A DNA stretch of 64,000 nucleotides from Nocardioides caldifontis (GTDB lineage: Bacteria > Actinomycetota > Actinomycetes > Propionibacteriales > Nocardioidaceae): NCBI RefSeq assembly GCF_008087345.1, contig NZ_ML701737.1, positions 248,001 to 312,000 on the forward strand. The letters run 5' to 3'. The notes beneath the pieces are model-generated. The model worked only from the letters and a program-made list of their open reading frames with translations. It was not told the DNA's origin and ran no database searches. Below, piece by piece: positions 47,884-63,675 of this stretch. The position numbers and the translations under genes are program-made. The stretch's first letter is position 1; every line of letters begins with the position of its first letter.

Positions 47884-48340
47884 CGGACCCGGGGGTGTGT
47901 AACCGCCCCTCGTGGCGCACCTGATCGTGTTGAGCCGCCCCTCGTGGCGCGCCGGGGGTGTGTTGAGCCGCCCCTCGTGGCGCACCAGGAGCCTGTTGAA
48001 CCGCCCCTCGTGGCGTGGAGCCGCCGCTGGTGGCGGCGGCCGGGAGGGGTGGCGGGGCGGGCGTGGATGGGACTGGCCCCCCGGAGCGACGAAGGAGCGC
48101 AGGGGTGGTTGCCCGCCCCGCGACCCCGGACGGCCGAGGACCGCCGCCAGCGGCGGCTCCCCTCACCACGGAGGGCGGCTCAAGACCAAAGAGACCCGCC
48201 ACGAGGGGCGGCTCAACACCAAAGACGCCCGCCACGAAGGGCGGCTCAACACGAGCAGGAGACGGGCGAAGGGCCGCCCCTCCTGGAGGAGGGACGGCCC
48301 TTCGTGTGCCGGTCGGCAGGTACCCCGAGGGGTACGCCGG
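47884..48340. repeat. 33-bp repeat array, four direct and three inverted copies, between acyltransferase and rpoC
   Basis: A non-coding stretch between convergent genes. The core CCGCCCCTCGTGGCG occurs at 47903, 47935, 47968 and 48001 (32-33-bp steps). Inverted copies start at 48164 (degenerate), 48197 and 48230 (33-bp steps). The middle 150 bp is G/C-rich with a GCCGCC/GGCGGC stem (48020-48037). The two arms can pair into a long cruciform or RNA stem. Open frames read arginine/glycine repeats, but period 33 explains those without selection on protein. Confidence 0.8.
48268..48303 (-). terminator. Terminator after rpoC
   Basis: A long hairpin with GAAGGGCCG (48268-48276) pairing with CGGCCCTTC (48295-48303), continued by a CCCTCC/GGAGGG inner stem. 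It begins about 37 nt after the rpoC stop and should end the rpoBC transcript. Confidence 0.75.
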
Positions 48341-52204
<3,864 letters not shown>

Positions 52205-52310
52205 AGCATTGTTCCTTTGGTTGCGTCTGCGCTGGTGGCTGGTTCAGGTCGGGGGTTGGGAGGAGGAGTACGCCGGGCGCCGGCTCGCCGTGCCGGCGTA
52301 CTCCCCTCTC

Positions 52311-55787
<3,477 letters not shown>

Positions 55788-55902
55788 GAGGCGTCCTTCC
55801 ACGGGCTCGGACTCTTCGTTGCATGCCTGCCCCGACCGGTGCCAGGGGGTCCATGAAGGACGGAAGAAACCGAGACGAGGGTGAGGGCAGGCGCAACGGC
55901 CG

Positions 55903-55931
55903 AGCCTACCAGCGCTGGAACGCGGGCACAA
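55903..55931 (-). promoter_or_regulatory. Promoter P1 of rpoBC
   Basis: TTGTGC (55926-55931), 17-nt spacer, TAGGCT (55903-55908); the same -10 hexamer as the rpsL promoter. The start point would be near 55896, leaving about 108 nt of leader before the TTG start of rpoB. Confidence 0.6.
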
Positions 55932-56020
55932 CCAGAGGGAGCACGCCTTCGTCACTCTCCATCGCACGGCCCTCCATATGACCGGCGAGAGAGCCATCAG
56001 CGGCTCGTCAACGCACGGAA

Positions 56021-56049
56021 AGCATGGACCGATCAGGGGGGTGAGTCAA
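56021..56049 (-). promoter_or_regulatory. Possible second rpoBC promoter P2
   Basis: TTGACT (56044-56049), 17-nt spacer, CATGCT (56021-56026). The -35 is strong and the -10 weaker than P1. It lies between the repeat array and P1. Confidence 0.4.
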
Positions 56050-56124
56050 GCAACTCCACACGATTGCCCAGTCGTTTCGTCCTGGTCTGTCCCGCCTTTC
56101 CCGTGCGCGGCCAGCAGCCCGTCG

Positions 56125-56354
56125 AGCAGGCCGGCAGCATGGCGGCGGAGCCGGCGCGCTCGGCCCGTCCAGCAGGCCGGCAGCATGGCGGCGGAGCCGA
56201 CACGCTCGGCCCGTCCAGCAGGCCGGCAGCATGGCGGCGGAGCCGACACGCTCGGCCCGTCCAGCAGGCCGGCAGCGTGGCGGCGGAGCCGACACGCTCG
56301 GCCCGTCCAGCAGGCCGGCAGCGTGGCGGCGGAGCCGACACGCTCGGCCCGTCC
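56125..56354. repeat. Five tandem 46-bp repeats
   Basis: Five head-to-tail units start at 56125, 56171, 56217, 56263 and 56309, each beginning AGCAGGCCGGCAGC. Units are nearly identical: the first differs at GGCGCG versus ACACG-type bases, and units 4-5 have GCGTGG in place of GCATGG. Period 46 shifts the reading frame each time, so this is not a protein repeat. There are no unique spacers, so it is not a CRISPR. It is likely a variable-number tandem repeat. Confidence 0.9.
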
Positions 56355-56357
56355 AGC

Positions 56358-57128
56358 TCAGTACGACGTGATCTCGTCGACCAGCCAGCTGCCGTCCTGC
56401 CGGACCATGACCATCTCCACCCGGTTCAGCGCCAGCTTCGGGTTCGCGTTCGCCGTGCTCGTGGTGCTCTGGTCCACGAAGAGCAGGACCCGCACCCGGT
56501 CCTCCGCGCCGCGCACCACCGCGGAGCCCTGCACCTCGACGGTCACCTGTGCCTGGGTCTGCTTCGCCGCCGGTGCCACGACGGAGTCGAAGGTCTCGGT
56601 GTACTTCGAGGCCATCTCCTCGGTCATGAACTCCGCGGCCGCGTCCCGGTCCTGCTCGAGGCGCCGGTGGTCGTAGACCAGGATCGCCGCGGCGGCACGC
56701 TCGGCGGCGGCCGCCGCGGAGTCGGAGGCCGCCTCGACCCGCTCGCCGCTGCGGACGTCGTCGACGCCGTCGACGCCGGCCCAGGAGAGCCAGCCGAGCG
56801 CGGCGGCCCCGGAGACCGCCAGCAGGACGACCAGCGCCGCCGCGAGGACGGCCAGCGAGGTGGTCGAGCCCCACCAGCCCGTCCCCGTCGTACGCCGGGA
56901 GGGTGCGGGTGCTCGGCCCTCGGCACGCCGACGCCGCTGCGGAGGCATGGACCGACGGGCGGGCGCCTGGGTCGGAGCGGACGGGCGAGGGACCGTGAGG
57001 GTGCCGGTCGCGGCCTCGTCCTTCGGCGGGGCTGCCGCCGACGCGCTCTCCACGGTGCGCGGACGACGCTCCCCCGCGATCCGGCGCCGTCGCGGCACGG
57101 CCTGCTGGTTGCTCGTCTGGTTGCTCAT
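56358..57128 (-). CDS. Mce-associated membrane protein
   Basis: A 256-residue protein. A basic, proline-rich cytoplasmic N-terminus of about 85 residues precedes one membrane helix (SLAVLAAALVVLLAVSGAAAL, about 90-112 and written in part), and an extracytoplasmic NTF2-like domain follows (RDAAAEFMTEEMASKYTETF). This is the Mas layout that stabilises Mce transporters in actinobacteria. The ATG at 57128 has GAGGTGG upstream; a GTG three codons earlier is possible. Last gene of the mce operon. Confidence 0.78.
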   Translation of the reverse strand: MSNQTSNQQAVPRRRRIAGERRPRTVESASAAAPPKDEAATGTLTVPRPSAPTQAPARRSMPPQRRRRAEGRAPAPSRRTTGTGWWGSTTSLAVLAAALVVLLAVSGAAALGWLSWAGVDGVDDVRSGERVEAASDSAAAAAERAAAAILVYDHRRLEQDRDAAAEFMTEEMASKYTETFDSVVAPAAKQTQAQVTVEVQGSAVVRGAEDRVRVLLFVDQSTTSTANANPKLALNRVEMVMVRQDGSWLVDEITSY

Positions 57129-57138
57129 CGTGGCCACC

Positions 57139-57678
57139 TCACACTTCCTTGAACGAGTCGACGAGCCACTCGCCGTCCACCTGCACCAGCGACACCTGCC
57201 ACCGCCAGTGGCGCGCGACCTGCTGCCCCGAGGAGACCCGGTCGGCGTCGGAGACCACGAGCACCTCGGCGGAGTCCGCGTCGATCGTCGCGATCCCGAC
57301 CAGCGGGATCCCGTCGGCGTCGACGAGCACCTCCCCCTTCGAGGAGAGCTGCTGCTGCTGGATCCCGGCGAGGACGTCCTGCGCGGAGTCGGTGAACTCC
57401 TTGCGGAACTTCGTGCTCAGCAGGGGGGCGACCTCCTCGACGTACTGGTCGGCGGCGTCGGGGGTGAAGGTGTTCCAGGTCTCGACGAACCGTTCGGCGG
57501 CCTGCACCACCTCGAGGCGGTCCTGGCCGGCGGCGTCGGCGTCGCTGGTCTCGCCCCGCAGCCAGACCAGGAGCACGACGGTGCCGACGAGCGCGAGCAC
57601 GGTGAGCACGGCGAGGACGGTGGCGAGGCGCCGCCGTCCGGGCGGACGGCGGTCGGTCTCCTCGGGGCCGGCGGTCAC
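57139..57678 (-). CDS. Mce-associated membrane protein
   Basis: A 179-residue relative of the next gene. Membrane helix at about residues 18-40 (LATVLAVLTVLALVGTVVLL), then an extracytoplasmic domain (FVETWNTFTPDAADQYVEEV) ending in GEWLVDSFKEV. GTG 57678 overlaps the mceF stop by four bases. Probably an accessory subunit of the Mce complex; direct function unknown. Confidence 0.78.
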   Translation of the reverse strand: MTAGPEETDRRPPGRRRLATVLAVLTVLALVGTVVLLVWLRGETSDADAAGQDRLEVVQAAERFVETWNTFTPDAADQYVEEVAPLLSTKFRKEFTDSAQDVLAGIQQQQLSSKGEVLVDADGIPLVGIATIDADSAEVLVVSDADRVSSGQQVARHWRWQVSLVQVDGEWLVDSFKEV

Positions 57679-58967
57679 CGGCTGCTGAGCGGCTGGAGCA
57701 GCAACCACTTCCACGACTCCTTCCCCAGCGCCGCTCCCGCGCCGCCGGTGTAGCTGACAGTCCCCGCGGACTCCTCCGTGCCGTCGAGGTAGGTGACCTC
57801 GCCGGAGTCGCGGTCGTACGACGCGAGGGTGGGCACCTCGCCGGGCGCGACCCGACGCGGGGAGTGCTGCGCCCCGCGGGGGTTGCTCTGCCCGATCGGC
57901 TCGGTGCAGCGTGCGTCCTCGTCCATCGCCTTGTTGCCGCGGTCGGTCTCCGGGTCCCGCCGCTGACCGCGGTCGTAGCCGCCCTTGCAGAGCGGGACGA
58001 ACTCGTCCATGACGAGCCCGAAGTGGGCGTTGTAGACCCCCTGGCTGTTGTCGTCGTCGACCACGGCGTAGCCGCCGGCGACCACGTAGGGGTAGAGGAT
58101 CAGCATCATCTCGACGCCCGGCAGGTGCTCGACGACCAGCTCGTTGGTGGTGACGAGGTTGTCCAGCAGCCGGCCGAGGTCGACCTCGTTCTCCTCCAGG
58201 AAGGTCCGGAGGGTGTTCGCCGTGGCGCTGCCGTTGGCGATGATCCGGCGGATGTCGCGGTCGCTGGCCACGAGGGTGTCGGAGAGCCGGGCCAGGTCGC
58301 GGGAGAAGGTGCGGATCGCGGAGGCCTTGTCGAGCTGGGTCGACAGCACGGTGTTGCTGTCGCGGATCAACCGGGTGGTCAGCGCGAAGTTCTCGTCCGC
58401 GGTCTCGATGAACGAGCTCGAGGAGTCGATGAGCCGCTCGAGGTCGGCCCCGCCGTCCTCGAAGGCCGCGCCGAACTCGCGGACCACCGTGCGCAGGTCC
58501 TGGCGGTCGACGGACTGGACGAGCCGCTGGGTGTCGGTGAGCCACTTGGAGCTGCTGATCGGGATCGCGGTCTTCGACAGCTCGATCTCCGCGCCCTCGT
58601 CGAGGTACGGCTTGCCGTTGCTCTCCGGCTGGAGCTCGACGTACTGCTCCCCGACCGCGGAGCGGTTCCCGACGATCGCCCGGGTGTCGGCGGGGATGGC
58701 GTCCTCGCCGTTGTCGATGTCGAGGTGGACGTCGACCCCCTCGTCGGTCAGCTCCATCGAGCCGACCCGGCCGACCGTGACGCCGCGGTAGGTCACCTCG
58801 GCGCCCTCGAAGATCCCGCCGGAGTCCGCGAAGTGCGCGGTGACCCGGTAGCTGTCGTCGAGGACCAGCCGGTCGAGCTGCGCGTAGCGCGCGCCGACGT
58901 AGGAGACTCCGAGCAGCGTGATGAGCACGAAGACCATCAGCTGCATCTTGGTGCGCTTGGTGATCAC
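57675..58967 (-). CDS. mceF: MCE family protein MceF
   Basis: A 430-residue substrate-channel subunit. N-terminal membrane helix at about 8-26, MlaD/MCE domain about 38-115 (AHFADSGGIFEGAEVTYRGV), then a helical region thought to form the hexameric tunnel. Placed last among six mce genes, as MceF is. GTG start with a four-base overlap to mceE. Lipid import across the envelope is the family role; the substrate is unknown. Confidence 0.88.
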   Translation of the reverse strand: MITKRTKMQLMVFVLITLLGVSYVGARYAQLDRLVLDDSYRVTAHFADSGGIFEGAEVTYRGVTVGRVGSMELTDEGVDVHLDIDNGEDAIPADTRAIVGNRSAVGEQYVELQPESNGKPYLDEGAEIELSKTAIPISSSKWLTDTQRLVQSVDRQDLRTVVREFGAAFEDGGADLERLIDSSSSFIETADENFALTTRLIRDSNTVLSTQLDKASAIRTFSRDLARLSDTLVASDRDIRRIIANGSATANTLRTFLEENEVDLGRLLDNLVTTNELVVEHLPGVEMMLILYPYVVAGGYAVVDDDNSQGVYNAHFGLVMDEFVPLCKGGYDRGQRRDPETDRGNKAMDEDARCTEPIGQSNPRGAQHSPRRVAPGEVPTLASYDRDSGEVTYLDGTEESAGTVSYTGGAGAALGKESWKWLLLQPLSSR

Positions 58968-60400
58968 GACGTCATCCCCCAGACCAGCATCGCGGCGAGG
59001 TCGGAGTCGACGGCGCCCGGACGGACCGCGGGCGCCGCGGCGCCGCGTGCCGGCTGCTCGCCGACCGCCGCCCGGCCGAGGAGCCCACCGAGCAGCCCGC
59101 CGCTGCCGCCCTGGCTGCCCTGGCCGCTCTGGCCCCCGTTGCGACCGCCACCCTGGCCCCCACCCTGGCCGCCCCCGCCGAGGAGGCCGCCGAGGTCGCC
59201 GAGCAGCCCGCCGCCACCGCCCCCGTTCCCGCCGTTGCCGCCCTGGCCACCGCCGGGGCCGCCGGGCAGCGTGCCGCCGCCGAGCCCGAGCAACCCGGTC
59301 AGCCCGCCGGCGATGCCGAAGACCTGCTCGAGCACCCGGTCGAGCTGGGTGGCTCCGAGCAGGTCCCGTAGGTCACCGGCCCCCGCGGTCTCCAGCAGCT
59401 GGCCGAGCTCGAGGTCGAGGGTGAACGACAGGTTCATGTAGTCGCCCATGTGCAGGTCGCGGGCCTGCTGCGGGTTGGTCCCGACGACGCTGTCGACGAA
59501 CGGGTAGGTCAGCACGATCTGCAGCGACTTCGCCAGGCTGTCGCCCGACTCGGCCAGCTTGGTGAGGGTCGGGGCGAGCGACTCGAGGCTGTCGATCGTG
59601 CCGGCCTTCGACGCCTGGATGACCCGGGTGCCGATCCCGCTGAGCCGGGTCAGCGCGCGCAGCATCCTGACCAGGTCGTCGCGCTGCCGGTCGACCGAGG
59701 CGATCGCGCTCGGCAGCTCTTCCAGGGCGAGGTCGAGGTCGTCGGTGTGCTCGTTCAGCGAGACCGACAGCGAGTTGACCCGTTCCAGCGCCTCGACGAT
59801 CTCCTCCTTGCTGCCGTCGAGCTGCCCCATGAGCTCGCTGGTGCGGCGCATCACCGACTTCACCGTGCCCTCGCGCCCCTTGAACGTCTTGTTCAGCTCG
59901 GTGGTGATCGTCTTCAGCTGGGCCACGCCGCCGCCGTTGAGCACCAGCGAGAGGGCGCCGAGCACCTCCTCGACCTCGGGGTTGCGGCCGCTCCGCTCGA
60001 GCCCGATCACGTCGCCGTCGCCGAGCTCCTCGGAGCTCGGGTTCCTCGGCGGCGGGGAGAGCGAGACGAACTTCTCGCCGAGCAGGCTGGTCTGCCGGAT
60101 CTCGGCGACCGCGTTCCCGGGGAGCTCGACGTCGTCGTGGAGGAGCAGGGTGACCTTCGCGTGGTAGTCCTGGACCTCGATCTCCTCGACCCGCCCGACC
60201 GAGACGTCGTCGACCTTCACCGCGGACTGCGGCACGAGGTCGAGCACGTCGCGGAACATGACGGTGACGCGGTAAGGGTCGTCGCCGACGTCCGCCCCAC
60301 CGGGGAGCGGCAGGTCGTAGACGGAGAAGTCGCAGCCGCTGAGGAGCAGCGCCGTGCTGGCGGCGAGCGCGCCGATCCTGGTCGTACGCCGACGGCTCAT
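58964..60400 (-). CDS. mceE: MCE family lipoprotein MceE
   Basis: A 478-residue MCE protein with a lipoprotein signal: LLLSGC with the acylated cysteine at residue 23, as in LprK-type MceE. MCE domain about 40-120 (VDDVSVGRVEEIEV), then the helical channel region. A striking Gly-rich, low-complexity segment covers about residues 370-440. The ATG at 60400 overlaps the mceD stop by four bases; the longer upstream frame is a shadow. Confidence 0.88.
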   Translation of the reverse strand: MSRRRTTRIGALAASTALLLSGCDFSVYDLPLPGGADVGDDPYRVTVMFRDVLDLVPQSAVKVDDVSVGRVEEIEVQDYHAKVTLLLHDDVELPGNAVAEIRQTSLLGEKFVSLSPPPRNPSSEELGDGDVIGLERSGRNPEVEEVLGALSLVLNGGGVAQLKTITTELNKTFKGREGTVKSVMRRTSELMGQLDGSKEEIVEALERVNSLSVSLNEHTDDLDLALEELPSAIASVDRQRDDLVRMLRALTRLSGIGTRVIQASKAGTIDSLESLAPTLTKLAESGDSLAKSLQIVLTYPFVDSVVGTNPQQARDLHMGDYMNLSFTLDLELGQLLETAGAGDLRDLLGATQLDRVLEQVFGIAGGLTGLLGLGGGTLPGGPGGGQGGNGGNGGGGGGLLGDLGGLLGGGGQGGGQGGGRNGGQSGQGSQGGSGGLLGGLLGRAAVGEQPARGAAAPAVRPGAVDSDLAAMLVWGMTS

Positions 60401-61614
60401 CGCGCCTCCTCCAGGATCCCGGCGAGCGTGGTGTCCACGTGCTCGATCTCGACGGCCGGCCGGTCGGACCGCCCGGCGGCCTGACTGTCCCCGGTGCCGG
60501 CCCGGCGGGGCGGGATGTTGCTGAGCCCGGGGAGCTCCCGCAGCGCGTTGCACAGCGGCTCGCCCTTCGGGTCCAGCGGCATGATCAGCGTGCAGACCAG
60601 CTCGACCGGGCGGTCCACGATGCTGGTGAGGTTCGCGCGCGTGTCGAGCGTGCCGGTCTCCGGGTTGTAGGTGTGGAAGAGGTTCGCGAGCGCGGTGGGG
60701 GCGACCTCGAGCACCTCCTCGAGGTGGTCGCGCTGCCGGACCAGCACCTCGCTGACCTGTCGGAGCCCCTTCACGTTGCGCGACAGAGCCTGCTCGTTCT
60801 CCTTCACGAACGACGAGACCTGCTCCATCGCGACGCCGAGGTTCTTCAGCGCCGCGGAGAGCTCCTCGCGCTCCTCCTCGAGGACCGTCGAGGCGCCGGC
60901 CAGGCTGTCGTTGAAGTCGCGGACGGTCTGGTCGTTCTCGGCGAGCGCCTTGACGAACCGCTCCACCTCGCGGGCGGTCCCGAACAGCGCGTCCTTGTTC
61001 GTGTCGAGGGTCCGGGTGAACCGGCTCAGGTTGCGGACCGTCTCGTTGAACTGCGCGCCCTGGCCGCCGAAGTTGCGGGCGGCGGAGTCGAGCAGCCGGG
61101 TCAGCGCGCCCTCCTTGTTGGCGCCGTCGGGGCCGAGCGCGACCGCGAGGTCGTCGATGCTCTGGTAGATCTGGTCGAGCTCGAGCGGGATCGCGGTGCG
61201 CTCCTCCGACAGGGTGGCGCCGTCGGGCAGCTCCGGCCCCTTCTCGTAGACCGGCGTGAGCTGGATGAACCGGTCGCCGACCACCGACGGCGCGACGACG
61301 GCGGCCTTCACGTCGGCCGGGACCTTCACCTCGGGGTCGTACTCCATCGTGACCTTCACCAGCGTGCCGGCGGGCTCGACGGTGACGACCTCGCCGATCG
61401 GGACGCCGAGCACCCGGACGCTGGACCCCTCGTAGATCGAGACCGTGCGCGGGAAGCTCGCGGTCAGCCGCTTCTGGTCGGTGCCGGGCCAGAGCGTCAC
61501 CACGGCCGCGACGACCAGCACGCCGACGACCGCGAGCGCCACCGCGCGGAGCGCGGCGGGGCCCACGCCGGGGCGCGGGAGCGAAGGCAGGGACGGCATC
61601 TCGGGTGGCCTCAC
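60397..61614 (-). CDS. mceD: MCE family protein MceD
   Basis: A 405-residue subunit. Membrane helix about 20-42, MCE domain about 50-125 (FPRTVSIYEGSSVRVLGVPI), then a coiled helical region (VLEEEREELSAALKNLGVAM). The GTG at 61614 overlaps the mceC stop by four bases; an ATG five codons downstream (MPSLPSLPRP) is an alternative. Confidence 0.88.
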   Translation of the reverse strand: MRPPEMPSLPSLPRPGVGPAALRAVALAVVGVLVVAAVVTLWPGTDQKRLTASFPRTVSIYEGSSVRVLGVPIGEVVTVEPAGTLVKVTMEYDPEVKVPADVKAAVVAPSVVGDRFIQLTPVYEKGPELPDGATLSEERTAIPLELDQIYQSIDDLAVALGPDGANKEGALTRLLDSAARNFGGQGAQFNETVRNLSRFTRTLDTNKDALFGTAREVERFVKALAENDQTVRDFNDSLAGASTVLEEEREELSAALKNLGVAMEQVSSFVKENEQALSRNVKGLRQVSEVLVRQRDHLEEVLEVAPTALANLFHTYNPETGTLDTRANLTSIVDRPVELVCTLIMPLDPKGEPLCNALRELPGLSNIPPRRAGTGDSQAAGRSDRPAVEIEHVDTTLAGILEEAR

Positions 61615-62573
61615 AGGTCCGGGTTCGGGGGGATGTTCTGGACGATGGTGTCGAACCAGGGACCGTTGCCCAGGGTGTTGGCGAACACCCGGTAGAACGG
61701 CGCCATCAGCCGGAGGCTGGCGTCGAGGTTCTCCTGGTTGGCGTTGAGCATGTCGACGACGTTGCCGAGGTGGTCGAGCGCCGGCTTGAGGTCGGCGCGG
61801 GTGTCCTTGACCAGCCCGGTGAGCTGCTGGGAGAGCTGGCTCGTCGAGACCAGCAGGTCGTGGACGGCCTCGCGCCGGGCGATCAGCGCCCGGAAGAGCC
61901 GGTCGCCGTCCTCCATCAGCCCGACGATGTCCTGGCGCCGGTCGCCGAGCACCCGGGAGACCTTCTGGAGGTTCTGCAGCAGGGTGTTGAGCTCGGCGTC
62001 GCGGGCGGCGACGTTGGCCGAGAGGGCGCTGACCCCCTTCAGCGCCGCCTGGAACTCCTCGGGGGTGTTCCGGGTCAGGGTCGCGACGGTGTCGAGGGCG
62101 GTGGCGAGCTGGTCGGTGTCGATGCGCTCGGACCGCTCGGCGAGCCCCTCGAACACGTCCACCACGTCGTACGGCGAGGCGGTGCGCTCGACCGGGATCG
62201 TGGCCCCTTCCTCCATCTGCCCGGAGCCGGACGGGACCAGGGCGAGGTACATCGCCCCGAGGATCGTCTTGACCCTGATCTGGGCCTCGCTCTGCGGGCC
62301 GAACTCGGCGTCGCCGTCGACCTGGAACTCGACCCGCACCTGGCCGTCGTGGAGCGAGACGTCGCGGACCTTGCCGACCCGGACGCCGGCGATGCGGACC
62401 TCGTCGTTCGCCTTGAGCCCGCCGGCCTCGGAGAACGACGCGTAGTAGGTGTCGCCGCCGCCGATCAGCGGCAGGTCGCCGGCCTTGAAGGCGGCGGCCA
62501 TCAGCGCGGCGATCACGGCGATGCTGATCGCCCCGATCACCACCGGGTTGCGGTCGCGGAAGTTGGTGCTCAT
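61611..62573 (-). CDS. mceC: MCE family protein MceC
   Basis: A 320-residue MCE subunit. MSTNFRDRNPVVIGAISIAV opens with the membrane helix; the MCE domain is about 38-110 (EVRIAGVRVGKVRDVSLHDG), then a helical region ending NIPPNPDL. The ATG at 62573 is chosen because the frame continues upstream only as an antiparallel shadow of mceB. Confidence 0.88.
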   Translation of the reverse strand: MSTNFRDRNPVVIGAISIAVIAALMAAAFKAGDLPLIGGGDTYYASFSEAGGLKANDEVRIAGVRVGKVRDVSLHDGQVRVEFQVDGDAEFGPQSEAQIRVKTILGAMYLALVPSGSGQMEEGATIPVERTASPYDVVDVFEGLAERSERIDTDQLATALDTVATLTRNTPEEFQAALKGVSALSANVAARDAELNTLLQNLQKVSRVLGDRRQDIVGLMEDGDRLFRALIARREAVHDLLVSTSQLSQQLTGLVKDTRADLKPALDHLGNVVDMLNANQENLDASLRLMAPFYRVFANTLGNGPWFDTIVQNIPPNPDL

Positions 62574-62622
62574 CGGGGCTCCCGCGGAAGCGCGAGCGGA
62601 GCGAGTGGTCTCGTGGGGTGGT

Positions 62623-63675
62623 TCATCCGATGTTGCACCTGTCCTGGGCTCCGGGGCCGTTGGCCACGGAGTAGAGCGGGCGGTCGATGAGCACCTCGTC
62701 GCCGAACCGGACCCGGCCGCCGAACTCGCAGAGGTAGAAGTTGAACCAGGAGCCGTAGATCGCGGTGCGGCCGATCTTCTCGAGCTTGATCGGGAGGACC
62801 TTGATCGCGCGGTCGAGCTCGCCACGGTTCCGGTCGAGGTTGCCGGCCACCCTGCGCAGCTCCTTGACGTCCTTGGTGAGCCCCGGGCGGATGCCGGTGA
62901 CCAGGTCGGAGGTCTGCACGGCCAGGTCGGAGATCGTGTCGAGCGACCCCAGGATCGCTTCGCGGTCCTGGCTGAGCCCGCCGACGAAGCGGCGCAGCTG
63001 GACGATGAGGTCGGAGAGCTGCTGGTCGCGGTCGCCGATGGTGGTCAGCGTCTGGTTGAGGTTCGCGATCAGGTCGCCGATGAGCCGGTCGCGGGCGGCG
63101 AGCGTGCTGGTGACCGAGGCGGTCCGGTCGAGCAGCCCCTCGAGCGTGCCGCCCTCGCCCTGGAACACCTGGATCAGCTCGTAGGCGAGGTCGTTGACGT
63201 CGGCCGGGGACAGGGCGGCGAACAGCGGCTTGAACCCGTTGAACAGCACGGTGAGGTCGAGCGCGGGGGTGGTCCGCTCCATCGGGATGGTCGCGCCGTC
63301 GCGCAGCACCCCGGGGCCGCCGGGGCCCTGGGTGAGGGCGATGTAGCGCTGGCCGACGAGGTTGCGGTAGCGGATCGTCGCCTCGGTGCTCTCGGTGAGC
63401 CGTGAGCTCTCCTGCACCTCGAACTCGACGAGCGCCTTGGTCCGGTCCACGATCTCGACGCCTTGTACGGTGCCGACCTTGACGCCGGCGATGCGGACGT
63501 CGTCGCCCTTCACCACGCCGGTGGCGTCGGAGAACACCGCCTTGTAGGTGTTCGTGGCGCCGAACGAGATGTTGCCGATCGTGATCGCGAGCAGCGCGGT
63601 CGCGACCGTGGTCACGACGACGAAGATGCCGAGCTTGACGGTCGCGCCCGCGGTCTCCTTGTCGAGGAGCTTCAC
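62623..63675 (-). CDS. mceB: MCE family protein MceB
   Basis: A 350-residue MCE subunit with membrane helix about 13-35, MCE domain about 40-118 (DDVRIAGVKVGTVQGVEIVD) and a helical channel region. The C-terminus contains a cysteine pair (FYLCEFGGRV, DRCNIG) likely to be disulfide-bonded outside the membrane. GTG start with a four-base overlap to mceA. Confidence 0.88.
   Translation of the reverse strand: MKLLDKETAGATVKLGIFVVVTTVATALLAITIGNISFGATNTYKAVFSDATGVVKGDDVRIAGVKVGTVQGVEIVDRTKALVEFEVQESSRLTESTEATIRYRNLVGQRYIALTQGPGGPGVLRDGATIPMERTTPALDLTVLFNGFKPLFAALSPADVNDLAYELIQVFQGEGGTLEGLLDRTASVTSTLAARDRLIGDLIANLNQTLTTIGDRDQQLSDLIVQLRRFVGGLSQDREAILGSLDTISDLAVQTSDLVTGIRPGLTKDVKELRRVAGNLDRNRGELDRAIKVLPIKLEKIGRTAIYGSWFNFYLCEFGGRVRFGDEVLIDRPLYSVANGPGAQDRCNIG

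Larger units (their letters stand above)
55788..56357. promoter_or_regulatory. Intergenic region upstream of rpoB
   Basis: This 570-nt gene-free stretch has two parts. Its rpoB-proximal part (55788-56110) carries at least two candidate promoters and a leader. Its distal part (56125-56354) is a tandem array of 46-bp repeats ending three nt before the stop codon of the Mce-associated gene. No small gene or RNA gene was recognised in it. Confidence 0.6.

Noticed and set aside
47884-48340. Peptides with repeated RHEGRLNT-like or ATRGGST-like units encoded across the 33-bp repeats.
   Set aside because: A 33-bp period preserves frame automatically, similar peptides appear on both strands and in several frames, and no start or binding site is convincing.
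56125-56354. CRISPR array.
   Set aside because: Units are directly contiguous with no unique spacers, and no cas gene is present.
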